DNA from: Variovorax beijingensis
Lineage (GTDB): Bacteria > Pseudomonadota > Gammaproteobacteria > Burkholderiales > Burkholderiaceae_C
Reading direction: 5' to 3'
Assembly (NCBI RefSeq): GCF_007828835.1
Contig: NZ_VIVL01000001.1
Coordinates: forward strand, 922,001-986,000
DNA length: 64,000 bases
In this document: positions 44,801-53,050 of the stretch, in pieces
How the letters are laid out: each line of letters begins with the position of its first letter
Numbering within the stretch: the first letter of the stretch is position 1
The notes under the pieces: generated by a model
The model's input: only the letters and a program-made list of their open reading frames with translations
What the model was told of the DNA's origin: nothing
The model's database searches: none
Translations under genes and position numbers: made by a program

Positions 44801-45288
44801 GGCTGCCCGTCGGTCTGCACGATGAAGTCGGTTCCGCGGATGCCGATGGTGGCGGTTTGCGTCTCCACCCGTATCGCGTCGGGATTGGTCTTGCCGATCA
44901 GGCCGGTGATCATGCGCATGGAGCCTCGCAGCAGCGAGACGAGCACGCCGCCTTCGTGCGTGGTGGCATTGAAGTGGAATTCCTTCAGGTCCAGCCGCGA
45001 CGAAGGCCCGACCACCAGCGTCGTGTCGTCGCGCAGGACCACCGAGGCGGATGAGTCGGGACCGGTCACGATGCGGTCCACGGCAGCCAGCGCATCGCCT
45101 GCGTTGGCTGCGCGGAGCGTGCCGGCGGTGCTGAGCAGCTGCACGTTGCCCCGCACCGATTTCACGAACCCTGCCTGCGGTTCTGCAGCGGGGATGGCGC
45201 CCGCAGGACGGGAAGGCGCCTGCGCTTGAGCCAACGCCGCTGCGCCCCAGAAGGCGAAGCCTCCCACGGCGATCAGGAATTTTTTCAT
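44797..45288 (-). CDS. FecR-domain secreted protein
   Basis: 163 residues from ATG 45288 (ATG 45291 just before is equally possible; the GAAGAGTG site fits 45288 better). A signal peptide ('KKFLIAVGGFAFWGAAALAQAQA') leads to a FecR domain: 'GFVKSVRGNVQLLSTAGTLRAANAGDALAAVDRIVTGPDSSASVVLRDDTTLVVGPSSRLDLKEF' and 'VETQTATIGIRGTDFIV'. Unlike true FecR it has no cytoplasmic anti-sigma part, and no sigma factor gene is adjacent, so it is a stand-alone periplasmic FecR-like protein. Coupled to the OmpA lipoprotein. In related bacteria such pairs may occur with CHASE2 cyclases; none is here. Confidence 0.85.
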   Translation of the reverse strand: MKKFLIAVGGFAFWGAAALAQAQAPSRPAGAIPAAEPQAGFVKSVRGNVQLLSTAGTLRAANAGDALAAVDRIVTGPDSSASVVLRDDTTLVVGPSSRLDLKEFHFNATTHEGGVLVSLLRGSMRMITGLIGKTNPDAIRVETQTATIGIRGTDFIVQTDGQP

Positions 45289-45431
45289 CATCACTCTTCT
45301 GCGAATGTCTCGCGGTGCCACAAATATTAAATACATGGAGTCGGCAGATGGAGGCCGCGCTCGATAATTCGATCGCGGATGCGGACCTTTGCCGCATTCT
45401 TGCCGACTTTTATCGCCTACGCCTTCCCTGC

Positions 45432-46342
45432 ATGACTTTCACGCCCAAGACGCTGCTTCGTGTTTCCGTGGCGGTTGCGCTCGTCACCATCCTGCTCAAG
45501 GGCCTGGCGGGCTATGTGACCAACTCGATGGGCTTGATCTCCGATGCGATGGAGTCCTTCGTCAACCTTGCGAGCGCGATGTTTGCACTGGGCATGGTGA
45601 CCATCGCCTCGCGGCCGGCCGACGAGGACCATCCCTACGGCCACCACAAGGCCGAGTACTTTTCGTCGGGCTTCGAGGGCATCCTGATCGTCGGCGCCGC
45701 CGCCGCCATCCTCTGGGTCTCGGTGCAGCGGCTGCTTGCGCCGCAGCCGCTGGAGCAACTGGGCTGGGGGCTCGGGCTCTCGGTGGTCAGTTCGGGCTTC
45801 AACGCGGCCCTGGCTTTTGCGCTGTTCCGCGCCGCGCGAACGCACCGCTCGATTGCGCTCGAAGCCGATGCGCGGCACCTGATGACCGACGTGTGGACCT
45901 CGGCCGGGGTGGTGGTCGGCATCGTGGCCGTGCACTTCAGCGGCTGGCTCTGGCTCGATCCGGTGCTGGCCATTGGCGTGGCGCTCAACATCGTGCGCGA
46001 AGGCGTCAGGCTGGTATGGCGCTCGTCGCAGGGGCTGATGGACGAGGCCCTCGACGCCGAAACCATTGCCACGCTGCGCACCACGCTCGACCAGTTTGCC
46101 GCACGCATGCCGGAAGGCACGCGCATGCGCTTCGACGACATGGTGACGCGGCGCGCAGGTCAGCGCCGCTTCGCCGACCTGCACATGCATGTGCCCGGCG
46201 AGTGGACGCTGCAGCATGCCGCCGCGATGCGCGACGAACTGGAGCAGGCGCTGATGGACGCCGTGCCGGGCCTGCGCGTGACCATCCAGCTGCTGCCCCT
46301 GGGCATGGAAGCACGCGGCCCGCGCATCGAGGAAGAAGCGGT

Positions 46343-46346
<4 letters not shown>
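45432..46346 (+). CDS. cation diffusion facilitator (CDF) transporter
   Basis: 304 residues with six helices. Metal-site residues are in helix 2 ('[16 protein letters not shown]', the D-x-x-x-(D/E) pair replacing the classic HxxxD) and helix 5 ('[20 protein letters not shown]', HxxxD). The DxxxE/D form with Asp-Glu is common in the iron/manganese-type CDFs (inference). The cytosolic C-terminal domain follows. It exports divalent metal by proton antiport. ATG 45432 was chosen because the fold begins there; a longer frame upstream is not hydrophobic. Overlaps dtd by ATGA. Divergent from the FecR gene. Confidence 0.88.
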
Positions 46347-46783
<437 letters not shown>

Positions 46784-46798
46784 CGCCGCGCGCGGGCC

Positions 46799-47257
46799 TC
46801 AGCGGCCGTACGGATTGCGGATGCCGAGGCCCGCGAGGATCTCGATCTCGCGCGCTTCCATGGCCTCGGCGTCGGCCTCGCCGGTCTCGTGGTCCCAGCC
46901 CTGCGCGTGCAGCGTGCCGTGGACCAGCAGGTGCGCGTAGTGGGCGGCCAGGGTCTTGCGCTGTTCCTTCGCCTCGCTCGCGACCACCGGCGCGCACAGC
47001 ACCAGGTCGGCCATCACCATCGGACTCTGGGTGTAGTCGAAGGTCAGCACGTTGGTGGCGTAATCCTTGCCGCGGAACTCGCGGTTCAGGCGCTGACCTT
47101 CCTCGGCATCGACGATGCGCACCGTGATCTCGCCGTCGATCTCGAGCGCATGGCGGATCCAGCGTGTGACGGCGTGGCGCGGCAGCGCGGCGCGGTGCCG
47201 TTCGACGCCCTTGAAGCGCGCGAACTGCAGCGAAAGGGAAAGTGCGGGCAGCGCCAT
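46799..47257 (-). CDS. ybeY: YbeY endoribonuclease (rRNA maturation)
   Basis: 152 residues from ATG 47257. The zinc motif is '[19 protein letters not shown]' (HxxxHxxxxxH), and '[18 protein letters not shown]' is the second conserved block. YbeY is a metal-dependent RNase required for 16S rRNA 3' processing and ribosome quality control. One base separates it from the stop of phoH; an upstream in-frame Met at 47299 would overlap phoH by 41 bases and is less likely. The phoH-ybeY pairing is near universal. Confidence 0.95.
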   Translation of the reverse strand: MALPALSLSLQFARFKGVERHRAALPRHAVTRWIRHALEIDGEITVRIVDAEEGQRLNREFRGKDYATNVLTFDYTQSPMVMADLVLCAPVVASEAKEQRKTLAAHYAHLLVHGTLHAQGWDHETGEADAEAMEAREIEILAGLGIRNPYGR

Positions 47258-47258
47258 T

Positions 47259-48200
47259 TCAATGCGCTCCGGCGCGCTTGCGTTGCCCGTCGTAGGCATC
47301 GACGATCTTGGCCACCAGCGGATGCCGCACCACGTCGGCGCTGGTGAAGTGCGTGATCGAAATGCCGTTCACGCGCCTGAGCACGCGCTCGGCATCGATC
47401 AGCCCGCTCAGCTGCTGCTTGGGCAGGTCGATCTGGCTCACGTCGCCGGTTACCACCGCCTTGGCGCCGAAGCCGATGCGCGTGAGGAACATCTTCATCT
47501 GCTCGACCGTGGTGTTCTGCGCTTCGTCGAGGATGACGAAGGCGTTGTTCAGCGTGCGTCCGCGCATGAAGGCCAGCGGTGCGATCTCGAGCGCATTGCG
47601 CTCGAAGGCCTTCTGCACCTTCTCGAAGCCCATGAGGTCGTAGAGCGCGTCGTACAGCGGGCGCAGGTAGGGGTCGACCTTCTGCGTCAGGTCGCCCGGG
47701 AGGAAGCCGAGCCGCTCGCCCGCTTCCACAGCCGGTCGCGTGAGCACGATGCGCTGCACCGCGGCGCGCTCGAGCGCATCGACCGCGCAAGCCACGGCCA
47801 GATAGGTCTTGCCGGTGCCGGCCGGGCCGATGCCGAAGGTGATGTCGTGCTTGGCGATGTTGTCGAGGTACAGCGCTTGCGTGGGCGTGCGCGCGCGCAG
47901 GTCGGCGCGGCGGGTGACGAGCAGGGCCGCGTCCTCGTCGCTCATCGAGCCGTCGCCCGCGAGCGTGAGCTGCACCACGGCCGGATCGATCGGACGCTGC
48001 GCGATCTCGTACAGCGCCTGCAGCACGTCCATTGCGCGCTGCGCGGAGGCCTTGGGCCCATCGACCTTGAACTGCTCGTGGCGGTGCGCGATCTTCACGC
48101 CCAGCGCCTCCTCGATGCGGCGCAGGTGCGCGTCCAGCGGGCCGCACAGGTGGCCCAGGCGCGAGTTGTTGGGCGGGGTAAAGGTGTGTCGCAGAATCAC
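47259..48200 (-). CDS. phoH: PhoH-like ATPase (YbeZ)
   Basis: 313 residues. N-terminal KH-like region '[34 protein letters not shown]', then the P-loop ATPase '[25 protein letters not shown]' and Walker B/sensor '[38 protein letters not shown]'. The protein binds RNA/nucleotides and works with YbeY in RNA metabolism. First gene of the pair with ybeY. The 169-base gap to ruvA on the other strand contains a repeat element. Confidence 0.95.
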   Translation of the reverse strand: MILRHTFTPPNNSRLGHLCGPLDAHLRRIEEALGVKIAHRHEQFKVDGPKASAQRAMDVLQALYEIAQRPIDPAVVQLTLAGDGSMSDEDAALLVTRRADLRARTPTQALYLDNIAKHDITFGIGPAGTGKTYLAVACAVDALERAAVQRIVLTRPAVEAGERLGFLPGDLTQKVDPYLRPLYDALYDLMGFEKVQKAFERNALEIAPLAFMRGRTLNNAFVILDEAQNTTVEQMKMFLTRIGFGAKAVVTGDVSQIDLPKQQLSGLIDAERVLRRVNGISITHFTSADVVRHPLVAKIVDAYDGQRKRAGAH

Positions 48201-48288
48201 GCGGTATCCATTTCCATCTTTTTGGCAGCCCTATGCAAGACCAGTCATGCTCGAAAAAACGCAATCCAAAGCGGGGAACACCGCGGAA

Positions 48289-48367
48289 CCGGCTTTGCCG
48301 GGCCGCCGGTGTTGCCCCCTTGAGGGGGGAGGCGGCTACACGAAGTGAGCAAGCAACGGGGGTGGGC
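48289..48367. repeat. stem-loop-rich intergenic repeat upstream of ruvA
   Basis: A 79-base block beginning CGGAACCGGCTTTGCCGGGC (after CCG) with CCGGCttTGCCGG and CCCCCTTGAGGGGG stem-loops, then GCGGCTACACGAAGTGAGCA and AGCAACGGGGGTGGG. It ends two bases before the ruvA ATG. It resembles short repeats I have seen before genes in Comamonadaceae; only one copy is in this window, so its repeat status is from memory. Confidence 0.5.
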
Positions 48368-48369
48368 CA

Positions 48370-48942
48370 ATGATAGGCAAACTCACCGGCATCCTGGCCG
48401 AGCGCAACCCACCGCAGGTGGTGGTGGACTGCAACGGCGTCGGTTACGAGGTCGATGTGCCGATGAGCACGTTCTACAACCTGCCCGGCACCGGAGAGCG
48501 CGTTTCGCTGCTCACGCACTTCGTGGTGCGCGAGGACGCGCAGATTCTCTACGGTTTCGGCACCGCCGAGGAGCGTGCGGCCTTTCGGCAACTCATCAAG
48601 ATCACCGGCGTGGGCCCGCGCACCGCGCTCGGCCTGCTGTCGGGGATGAGCGTGGGCGAGCTGTCGCAGGCGATCACGACGCAGGAGCTCGGCCGGCTGG
48701 TGAAGATCCCGGGCATCGGCAAGAAGACCGCCGAGCGGCTGCTGCTCGAACTCAAGGGCAAGCTGGGTGCCGACATCGGCCTGCCCGCGCATGCGGCCAC
48801 CGACGCGCAGGCCGACATCCTGCAGGCGCTGGTCGCGCTGGGCTACAGCGACAAGGAGGCCGCGCTGGCGCTCAAGGCGCTGCCCAAGGACGCGACGGTG
48901 AGCGAGGGGATCAAGCTGGCGCTGAAGGCGTTGGCGAAATAA
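48370..48942 (+). CDS. ruvA: Holliday junction DNA helicase subunit RuvA
   Basis: 190 residues. N-terminal OB domain ('[39 protein letters not shown]'), tetramer and helix-hairpin-helix region ('[19 protein letters not shown]', '[23 protein letters not shown]') and C-terminal RuvB-binding domain ('[23 protein letters not shown]'). RuvA holds four-way junctions open for RuvB-driven branch migration. Its usual partner ruvB is not next to it but 6.6 kb downstream at 55552, with an oppositely oriented lipid-related cluster in between. Confidence 0.97.
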   Translation: MIGKLTGILAERNPPQVVVDCNGVGYEVDVPMSTFYNLPGTGERVSLLTHFVVREDAQILYGFGTAEERAAFRQLIKITGVGPRTALGLLSGMSVGELSQAITTQELGRLVKIPGIGKKTAERLLLELKGKLGADIGLPAHAATDAQADILQALVALGYSDKEAALALKALPKDATVSEGIKLALKALAK

Positions 48943-48956
48943 GGCGCCGGACCCGC

Positions 48957-49583
48957 TCAGGGGTGGATCTTCTCGCCCTTCGCGAGCATTTCCACGAACT
49001 GCGCAATGCGCTTCGCCCGCGTCTCGGGCTTCTTCGCGCCCTGCGTGCGGAACAGCACCGCATAGCGGTTGCGCGAATCGAGCGTGGCGAAGAAGGCGGC
49101 GGCCTTGGGGTTGGCGTCGAGCGCGGCCTGCAGGTCAGGCGGCACGGTGGCGACGCTCTGGGCATCGTAGGCCGCATGCCAGCGGCCGTCGGCTCGGGCG
49201 CGCTCCACTTCGGCCAGGCCGGCGGGCTGCATGCGGCCTTGGCCGATCAGCTCCAGGGCCTTGTCGCGGTTGATCTTCGACCAGGTGCTGCGCGCGGTGC
49301 GCGGGGTGAAGCGCTGCAGGAAATACTGCGCGTCCTCGCTCTTGCGCTGGCCATCGATCCAGCCCCAGCACAGCGCCTCTTCAAGCGCCGCGGGGTGGTC
49401 GATGGAGGCGATGCCGCTGTCCTTCTTCGCGATGCGCAGCCACACGCCGGCGGCGGTGGCATGGTGGCGCTTGAGCCAGCGCTCCCATGCGGCGGCGCTG
49501 CTGCATTCGATGGGTGTGTCGTGCGGAACGCGCTGCTCGGCGGCTGCGGGCTTTCTCGTGCGCGTGCTGCTGCCTGTGCTCAT
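48957..49583 (-). CDS. YdeI/OmpD-associated family protein
   Basis: 208 residues. After a basic N-terminus, the core 'LCWGWIDGQRKSEDAQYFLQRFTPRTARSTWSKINRDKALELI' is the signature of the YdeI-like group (COG4430), followed by helical repeats to 'GAKKPETRAKRIAQFVEMLAKGEKIHP'. Some relatives are reported to affect bacteriocin or peptide sensitivity; the biochemical function is unknown. Its ATG overlaps the stop of the CdsA-like gene (ATGA), so it is the last gene of the lipid cluster operon. It converges with ruvA. Confidence 0.85.
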   Translation of the reverse strand: MSTGSSTRTRKPAAAEQRVPHDTPIECSSAAAWERWLKRHHATAAGVWLRIAKKDSGIASIDHPAALEEALCWGWIDGQRKSEDAQYFLQRFTPRTARSTWSKINRDKALELIGQGRMQPAGLAEVERARADGRWHAAYDAQSVATVPPDLQAALDANPKAAAFFATLDSRNRYAVLFRTQGAKKPETRAKRIAQFVEMLAKGEKIHP

Positions 49584-50533
49584 GGCACCCACCAGTAGCG
49601 CAATGCGTGGAAGTAGATCGGCGCCGCGAAGATCACCGAGTCGAGCCGGTCGAGCATGCCGCCGTGGCCCTCGATCATCGAGCCCCAGTCCTTCACGCCG
49701 CGGTCGCGCTTGATGGCCGACATCACGAGTCCGCCGAAGAATCCCATGAGGCAGATGGTGAGCGCCATCAGCGCGGCCTGCCACGGGTTGAATGGCGTGG
49801 CCCAGTAGAGCGCCGCGCCCAGCGCCGTGGCGCTGGCCACGCCGCCGACCAGGCCTTCCCAGGTCTTGGAAGGCGAGAGCTCGGGCGCCACCTTGCGCCG
49901 GCCGAAAAGCTTGCCCCACACGTACTGCAGCACGTCGCTGCCCTGCACCACAATCACGAGAAACGCGATCAGCAGCAGGTTGCGGCCCTCGAAACCGGGG
50001 ATCTGCAGCGTGAGCAGCGCGGGCACGTGGCTGATGCAGAACACGCACACCATCAGGCCCCACTGGATCTTGGAGGTGCGCTCCAGGAAGCGCTGCGTGT
50101 CGCCGCCCACGGCCGCGAGAATCGGCAGCACCAGAAAGGCGTAGACCGGAATGAAGATCGAATAGAGCCCGTACCAGTCGATCCACACCAGGAAGTACTG
50201 CACCGGCAGCCCGATGTAGAAGGCGGCCGCAATCGCATGATGGTCGCCGCGCCGCGTGTAGGCCAGGCTGATGAACTCGCGCAGCGCATAGAACGAGATC
50301 AGGTAGAACAGCACGATCACGCCGCCCTTGCCGAACGCAAAGGCCAGGCCGATCACCGCCACCATCACCCACCATGCGTTGACGCGCGCATTGAGGTTGT
50401 CGATCACCGAGTTCGGCTGCCCCGCCGCCACGCGCCACTTGAGCAGCGCGCCGATGGCCGAGGCGAGGATCAGCACGCCGGCCACGCCGCCGAACAACTG
50501 CAGCGTGGTCTGGGTGGAAGCGGAGATGTTCAT
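49580..50533 (-). CDS. phosphatidate cytidylyltransferase, YnbB/CdsA family
   Basis: 317 residues, multi-helix membrane enzyme that makes CDP-diacylglycerol from phosphatidate and CTP. The full CDS signature is present near the C-terminus: S-x-x-KR at 'SAIKRDRGVKDWGSMIEGHGGMLDRLD' (S, K, R, KD, HGG, DRxD). Another conserved block is 'LSPSKTWEGLVGG'. The location in an operon with a CDP-alcohol phosphatidyltransferase and PlsC suggests it is a dedicated CdsA paralogue (as YnbB in E. coli) rather than the housekeeping copy. Linked by ATGA overlaps on both sides (YdeI-like gene and plsC). Confidence 0.93.
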   Translation of the reverse strand: MNISASTQTTLQLFGGVAGVLILASAIGALLKWRVAAGQPNSVIDNLNARVNAWWVMVAVIGLAFAFGKGGVIVLFYLISFYALREFISLAYTRRGDHHAIAAAFYIGLPVQYFLVWIDWYGLYSIFIPVYAFLVLPILAAVGGDTQRFLERTSKIQWGLMVCVFCISHVPALLTLQIPGFEGRNLLLIAFLVIVVQGSDVLQYVWGKLFGRRKVAPELSPSKTWEGLVGGVASATALGAALYWATPFNPWQAALMALTICLMGFFGGLVMSAIKRDRGVKDWGSMIEGHGGMLDRLDSVIFAAPIYFHALRYWWVP

Positions 50534-51252
50534 GGGGCTGCTGCTGCCTTTTCTTGCTCGGGCAGGCGGTCGTATTCGGGGCGCAGGTCGAGCATGGCGG
50601 CGCGCGCGCGGGCGATGAAGGCATTCTTGTCTTCGCCTTCTTCGAGCCGGATCGGCGTGCCGTAGCGCACCGTGCAGGCCAGCGGAATCGGCACCAGCGT
50701 GCCCTTGGGCAGCACGCGCTTGAGGTTCTCGATCCAGACCGGCACCAGCCGCACATTGGGGCAGGCGCGCGCCAGGTGATAGAGGCCGCTCTTGAGCGGC
50801 AGCAGGATGTCGTCGCCGGTGTTGCGCGTGCCCTCGGGGAACATGATGAGCGAGTCGCCGCCGTCCAGCGCCTCCTTCATCTGCTCGACCGGGTTCTCGC
50901 CCTGGCCCGAGCCGTCGCGCCGGATCATCAGTGCGTTGAACACGTCGGCGCCGATGAACTGGCGTAGCCTGGAGGCCATCCAGTAGTCCTGCCCGGCCAC
51001 GGGCCGCGTGAGCGCGCGCAGGTCGGGTGGCAGCGTGGCCCACAGCAGCACGAAATCGCCATGGCTCGTGTGGTTGGCGAAGTAGAGCGTCTGCTCGGCC
51101 TTGGGCGTGGTGCCGCTCCAGATGGCGCGCACGCCGGTCAGGAGGCCCGCCGCGCCGATGATGAGCTTGCCCGCGACCACGGCCAGCGCGCGGCGCAGTA
51201 CCGTGCTTTCGGGGCGGTGGTCTTTTTCGTTTTTGTCGTCTTCTTCGGTCAA
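50530..51252 (-). CDS. 1-acyl-glycerol-3-phosphate acyltransferase (PlsC family)
   Basis: 240 residues from a TTG at 51252, which overlaps the stop of the upstream membrane protein (TTGA) and has AGGA six bases before it; no ATG fits. The acyltransferase motifs are 'YFANHTSHGDFVLLW' (HxxxxD catalytic pair) and 'DSLIMFPEGTRNTGDD' (EGTR, glycerophosphate binding). It adds the second acyl chain to lysophosphatidate to make phosphatidate. In this cluster it would supply the CdsA-like enzyme that follows. The stop overlaps that gene's ATG. This extra PlsC is not part of E. coli ynbABCD. Confidence 0.88.
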   Translation of the reverse strand: MTEEDDKNEKDHRPESTVLRRALAVVAGKLIIGAAGLLTGVRAIWSGTTPKAEQTLYFANHTSHGDFVLLWATLPPDLRALTRPVAGQDYWMASRLRQFIGADVFNALMIRRDGSGQGENPVEQMKEALDGGDSLIMFPEGTRNTGDDILLPLKSGLYHLARACPNVRLVPVWIENLKRVLPKGTLVPIPLACTVRYGTPIRLEEGEDKNAFIARARAAMLDLRPEYDRLPEQEKAAAAP

Positions 51253-51689
51253 GAGAGATCCTGTGTCATCAAGGCAAGAAGGAACATCGCGCTCTGGCAG
51301 GCGACCACGATGGCATGCCGCTGCATGAGCTGGCGGGTGCCCTGCACGCGGTCCTCGAGCGGGCGCAGGGCCTTCGACGCCTCCGCATTGCGCAGCCCGA
51401 GCCGGTCGAGCGCGGTGTCGAGCGCGTCCAGCGATGCGATGGCGCTGCGCGCCAGGTCGGCGAACAGTGCCTGGTCGAAGCGCAGCCTGAATGCGAAATA
51501 GCGCTCGAGCGCGCCCAGCACCAGCACCGCGCCAAACCCCATGGCGGCCGTGCTCGACAGCGAGCGCAATGTGAGCGCGAGCACCAGCGCCGCAATGCAT
51601 GTGAGCGCGAAGCCCCACACCGCCAGCACCGCCGCGGCGCGCAGCAACGCGGCCAGCGAGGCGCAGGTGGCGCGTTCGCTGTCAGTCAT
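51249..51689 (-). CDS. small membrane protein with two transmembrane helices, unknown function
   Basis: 146 residues from ATG 51689. Two hydrophobic helices near the N-terminus ('AAAVLAVWGFALTCIAALVLAL', 'AAMGFGAVLVLGALERYFAF') are followed by a helical, charged segment ('DLARSAIASLDALDTALDRLGL') and a last hydrophobic helix at the C-terminus. No family is recognised. It overlaps the phosphatase gene by 8 bases and the PlsC gene by TTGA, so it is part of the lipid operon and probably a partner or anchor. Confidence 0.7.
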   Translation of the reverse strand: MTDSERATCASLAALLRAAAVLAVWGFALTCIAALVLALTLRSLSSTAAMGFGAVLVLGALERYFAFRLRFDQALFADLARSAIASLDALDTALDRLGLRNAEASKALRPLEDRVQGTRQLMQRHAIVVACQSAMFLLALMTQDLS

Positions 51690-53031
51690 GGGGCGGTGCT
51701 CCCGAAGCGGCGGTGCCCAAGGGCGCGAGCGACATCCGCCACGCCGGCCGCAGCACGATCTGCGGACGCGCCAGGCGCACGGCATCCTCGGCCTGCGCCA
51801 GTCCGCCCACCGCACCGTAGCGGCCCAGCCAGGCGATCACGGCGGCGGCGCTGCGCGAAAAGCCCAGCGCGCAGCAGACCCACACGGCCGCGCCGTCGGC
51901 ATTGCGGCGCTGGCCTTCGATGACCGCGGCGGCGCGCTGCAGCCGCACGGTCGGCGGCACGGTCAGGTCGAGCATCGGCACGCAGCGCGCGTGCGGCACG
52001 CCGGCCGGCACCTGCAGCTCGGCGCACAGGCTCACGAGACGGGGCCGGCCGGCGGCAATCCATTCGGCGCGCGTGGGCCGCCGCCCGAGCAAGAGGCCCG
52101 GCACCACTTCGACGAAAGCCGGCAGCCTGCGCGTCCAGAGCCATGCGTTGACGGCCGCGCCGAGGCGATAGGGTGCGAGCAGCCAGCGTGCCGCCCAGCC
52201 CATTCGGCCTTGGCCATTCATCTGGAAGCCGCGCGCGCCAAAGCCGATGTAGTTGAGTGCCACCAGCGCCAGCGAGGCCGAAGGCCAGGCGAGCCACAGC
52301 GCAACGCCGCCCAGCTGCATGGCCGCCGCGAGGAACAGCGCCGCGCCCACGGCGTAGAAGCCCGCGAGCTTCCGGCGCTGCGCATCGCGCGTGCAGCGCC
52401 AGGCGCGCGGCATCGACACCGTGCGCTCCAGCGGCCACAGCCAGACGCAGAACAGTCCGAGCAGCGCGCCGGTCGGAATGTCGATGAAATGGTGCTGCCA
52501 GGTCGTGAGCACCGAGGCACAGATCGCGAACGCCCACACATGCAGCACCAGCCTGGCCCACGCGGCGCGCAGGAACTGCCGGTACCAATCCCAAAGGATC
52601 ACCGCCAGCGCGATGTGCAGCGAAGGCGCCTGGTTGTAGGGCTGGTCGAAGCCGCGCAGGGCGTTGAACAGGAAGGCTGGCGCGCCCTCGACCGCCGGCT
52701 GCCCGAAGCTGAAATGCAGCGGCCAGATCACGAAGCAGGTGCAGGCGATGAGTGTTGCGCTCACCAGCCGCAGGGCATGCCGGTCGAGCGTGTGCCTGCT
52801 GCGCGCAAGGTACAGCGAGAGCGCGTAGAAGACGTTGATCGTCCAGTACGGAAAGATCGTCCAGGCCCAGAAGGGCAGCTGCCGCTCCCACTCGAAGGCC
52901 ATCGAGGGCACCTGCGCGCGCGTGGCGGCCCACCAGTTGGCCAGGCCGTAGGTCGCATAGAACAACGGCCCCAGGAACACGAGCCAGGCGGTGGCGCGCT
53001 TCCAGGGCCGTTGTGCGAGCCAGTGCTTCAT
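51682..53031 (-). CDS. fused PAP2 phosphatase and dual-specificity (tyrosine-type) phosphatase, YnbD-like
   Basis: 449 residues. The N-terminal half has several helices with PAP2 motifs 'QAPSLHIALAVILW' (PSxH) and 'WQHHFIDIPTGALLGL' (HHxxxD), the lipid-phosphatase site. The C-terminal domain is a cysteine phosphatase: 'VCCALGFSRSAAAVIAWL', with the CX5R loop C387-R393. This two-domain design is that of E. coli YnbD. One or both sites could dephosphorylate a lipid headgroup phosphate such as a phosphatidylglycerol- or inositol-phosphate-like intermediate (inference). Same operon as the phosphatidyltransferase and the hydrolase-methyltransferase. Confidence 0.9.
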   Translation of the reverse strand: MKHWLAQRPWKRATAWLVFLGPLFYATYGLANWWAATRAQVPSMAFEWERQLPFWAWTIFPYWTINVFYALSLYLARSRHTLDRHALRLVSATLIACTCFVIWPLHFSFGQPAVEGAPAFLFNALRGFDQPYNQAPSLHIALAVILWDWYRQFLRAAWARLVLHVWAFAICASVLTTWQHHFIDIPTGALLGLFCVWLWPLERTVSMPRAWRCTRDAQRRKLAGFYAVGAALFLAAAMQLGGVALWLAWPSASLALVALNYIGFGARGFQMNGQGRMGWAARWLLAPYRLGAAVNAWLWTRRLPAFVEVVPGLLLGRRPTRAEWIAAGRPRLVSLCAELQVPAGVPHARCVPMLDLTVPPTVRLQRAAAVIEGQRRNADGAAVWVCCALGFSRSAAAVIAWLGRYGAVGGLAQAEDAVRLARPQIVLRPAWRMSLAPLGTAASGAPPHD

Positions 53032-53050
53032 CTGGTGCGCAGCCCGACGC

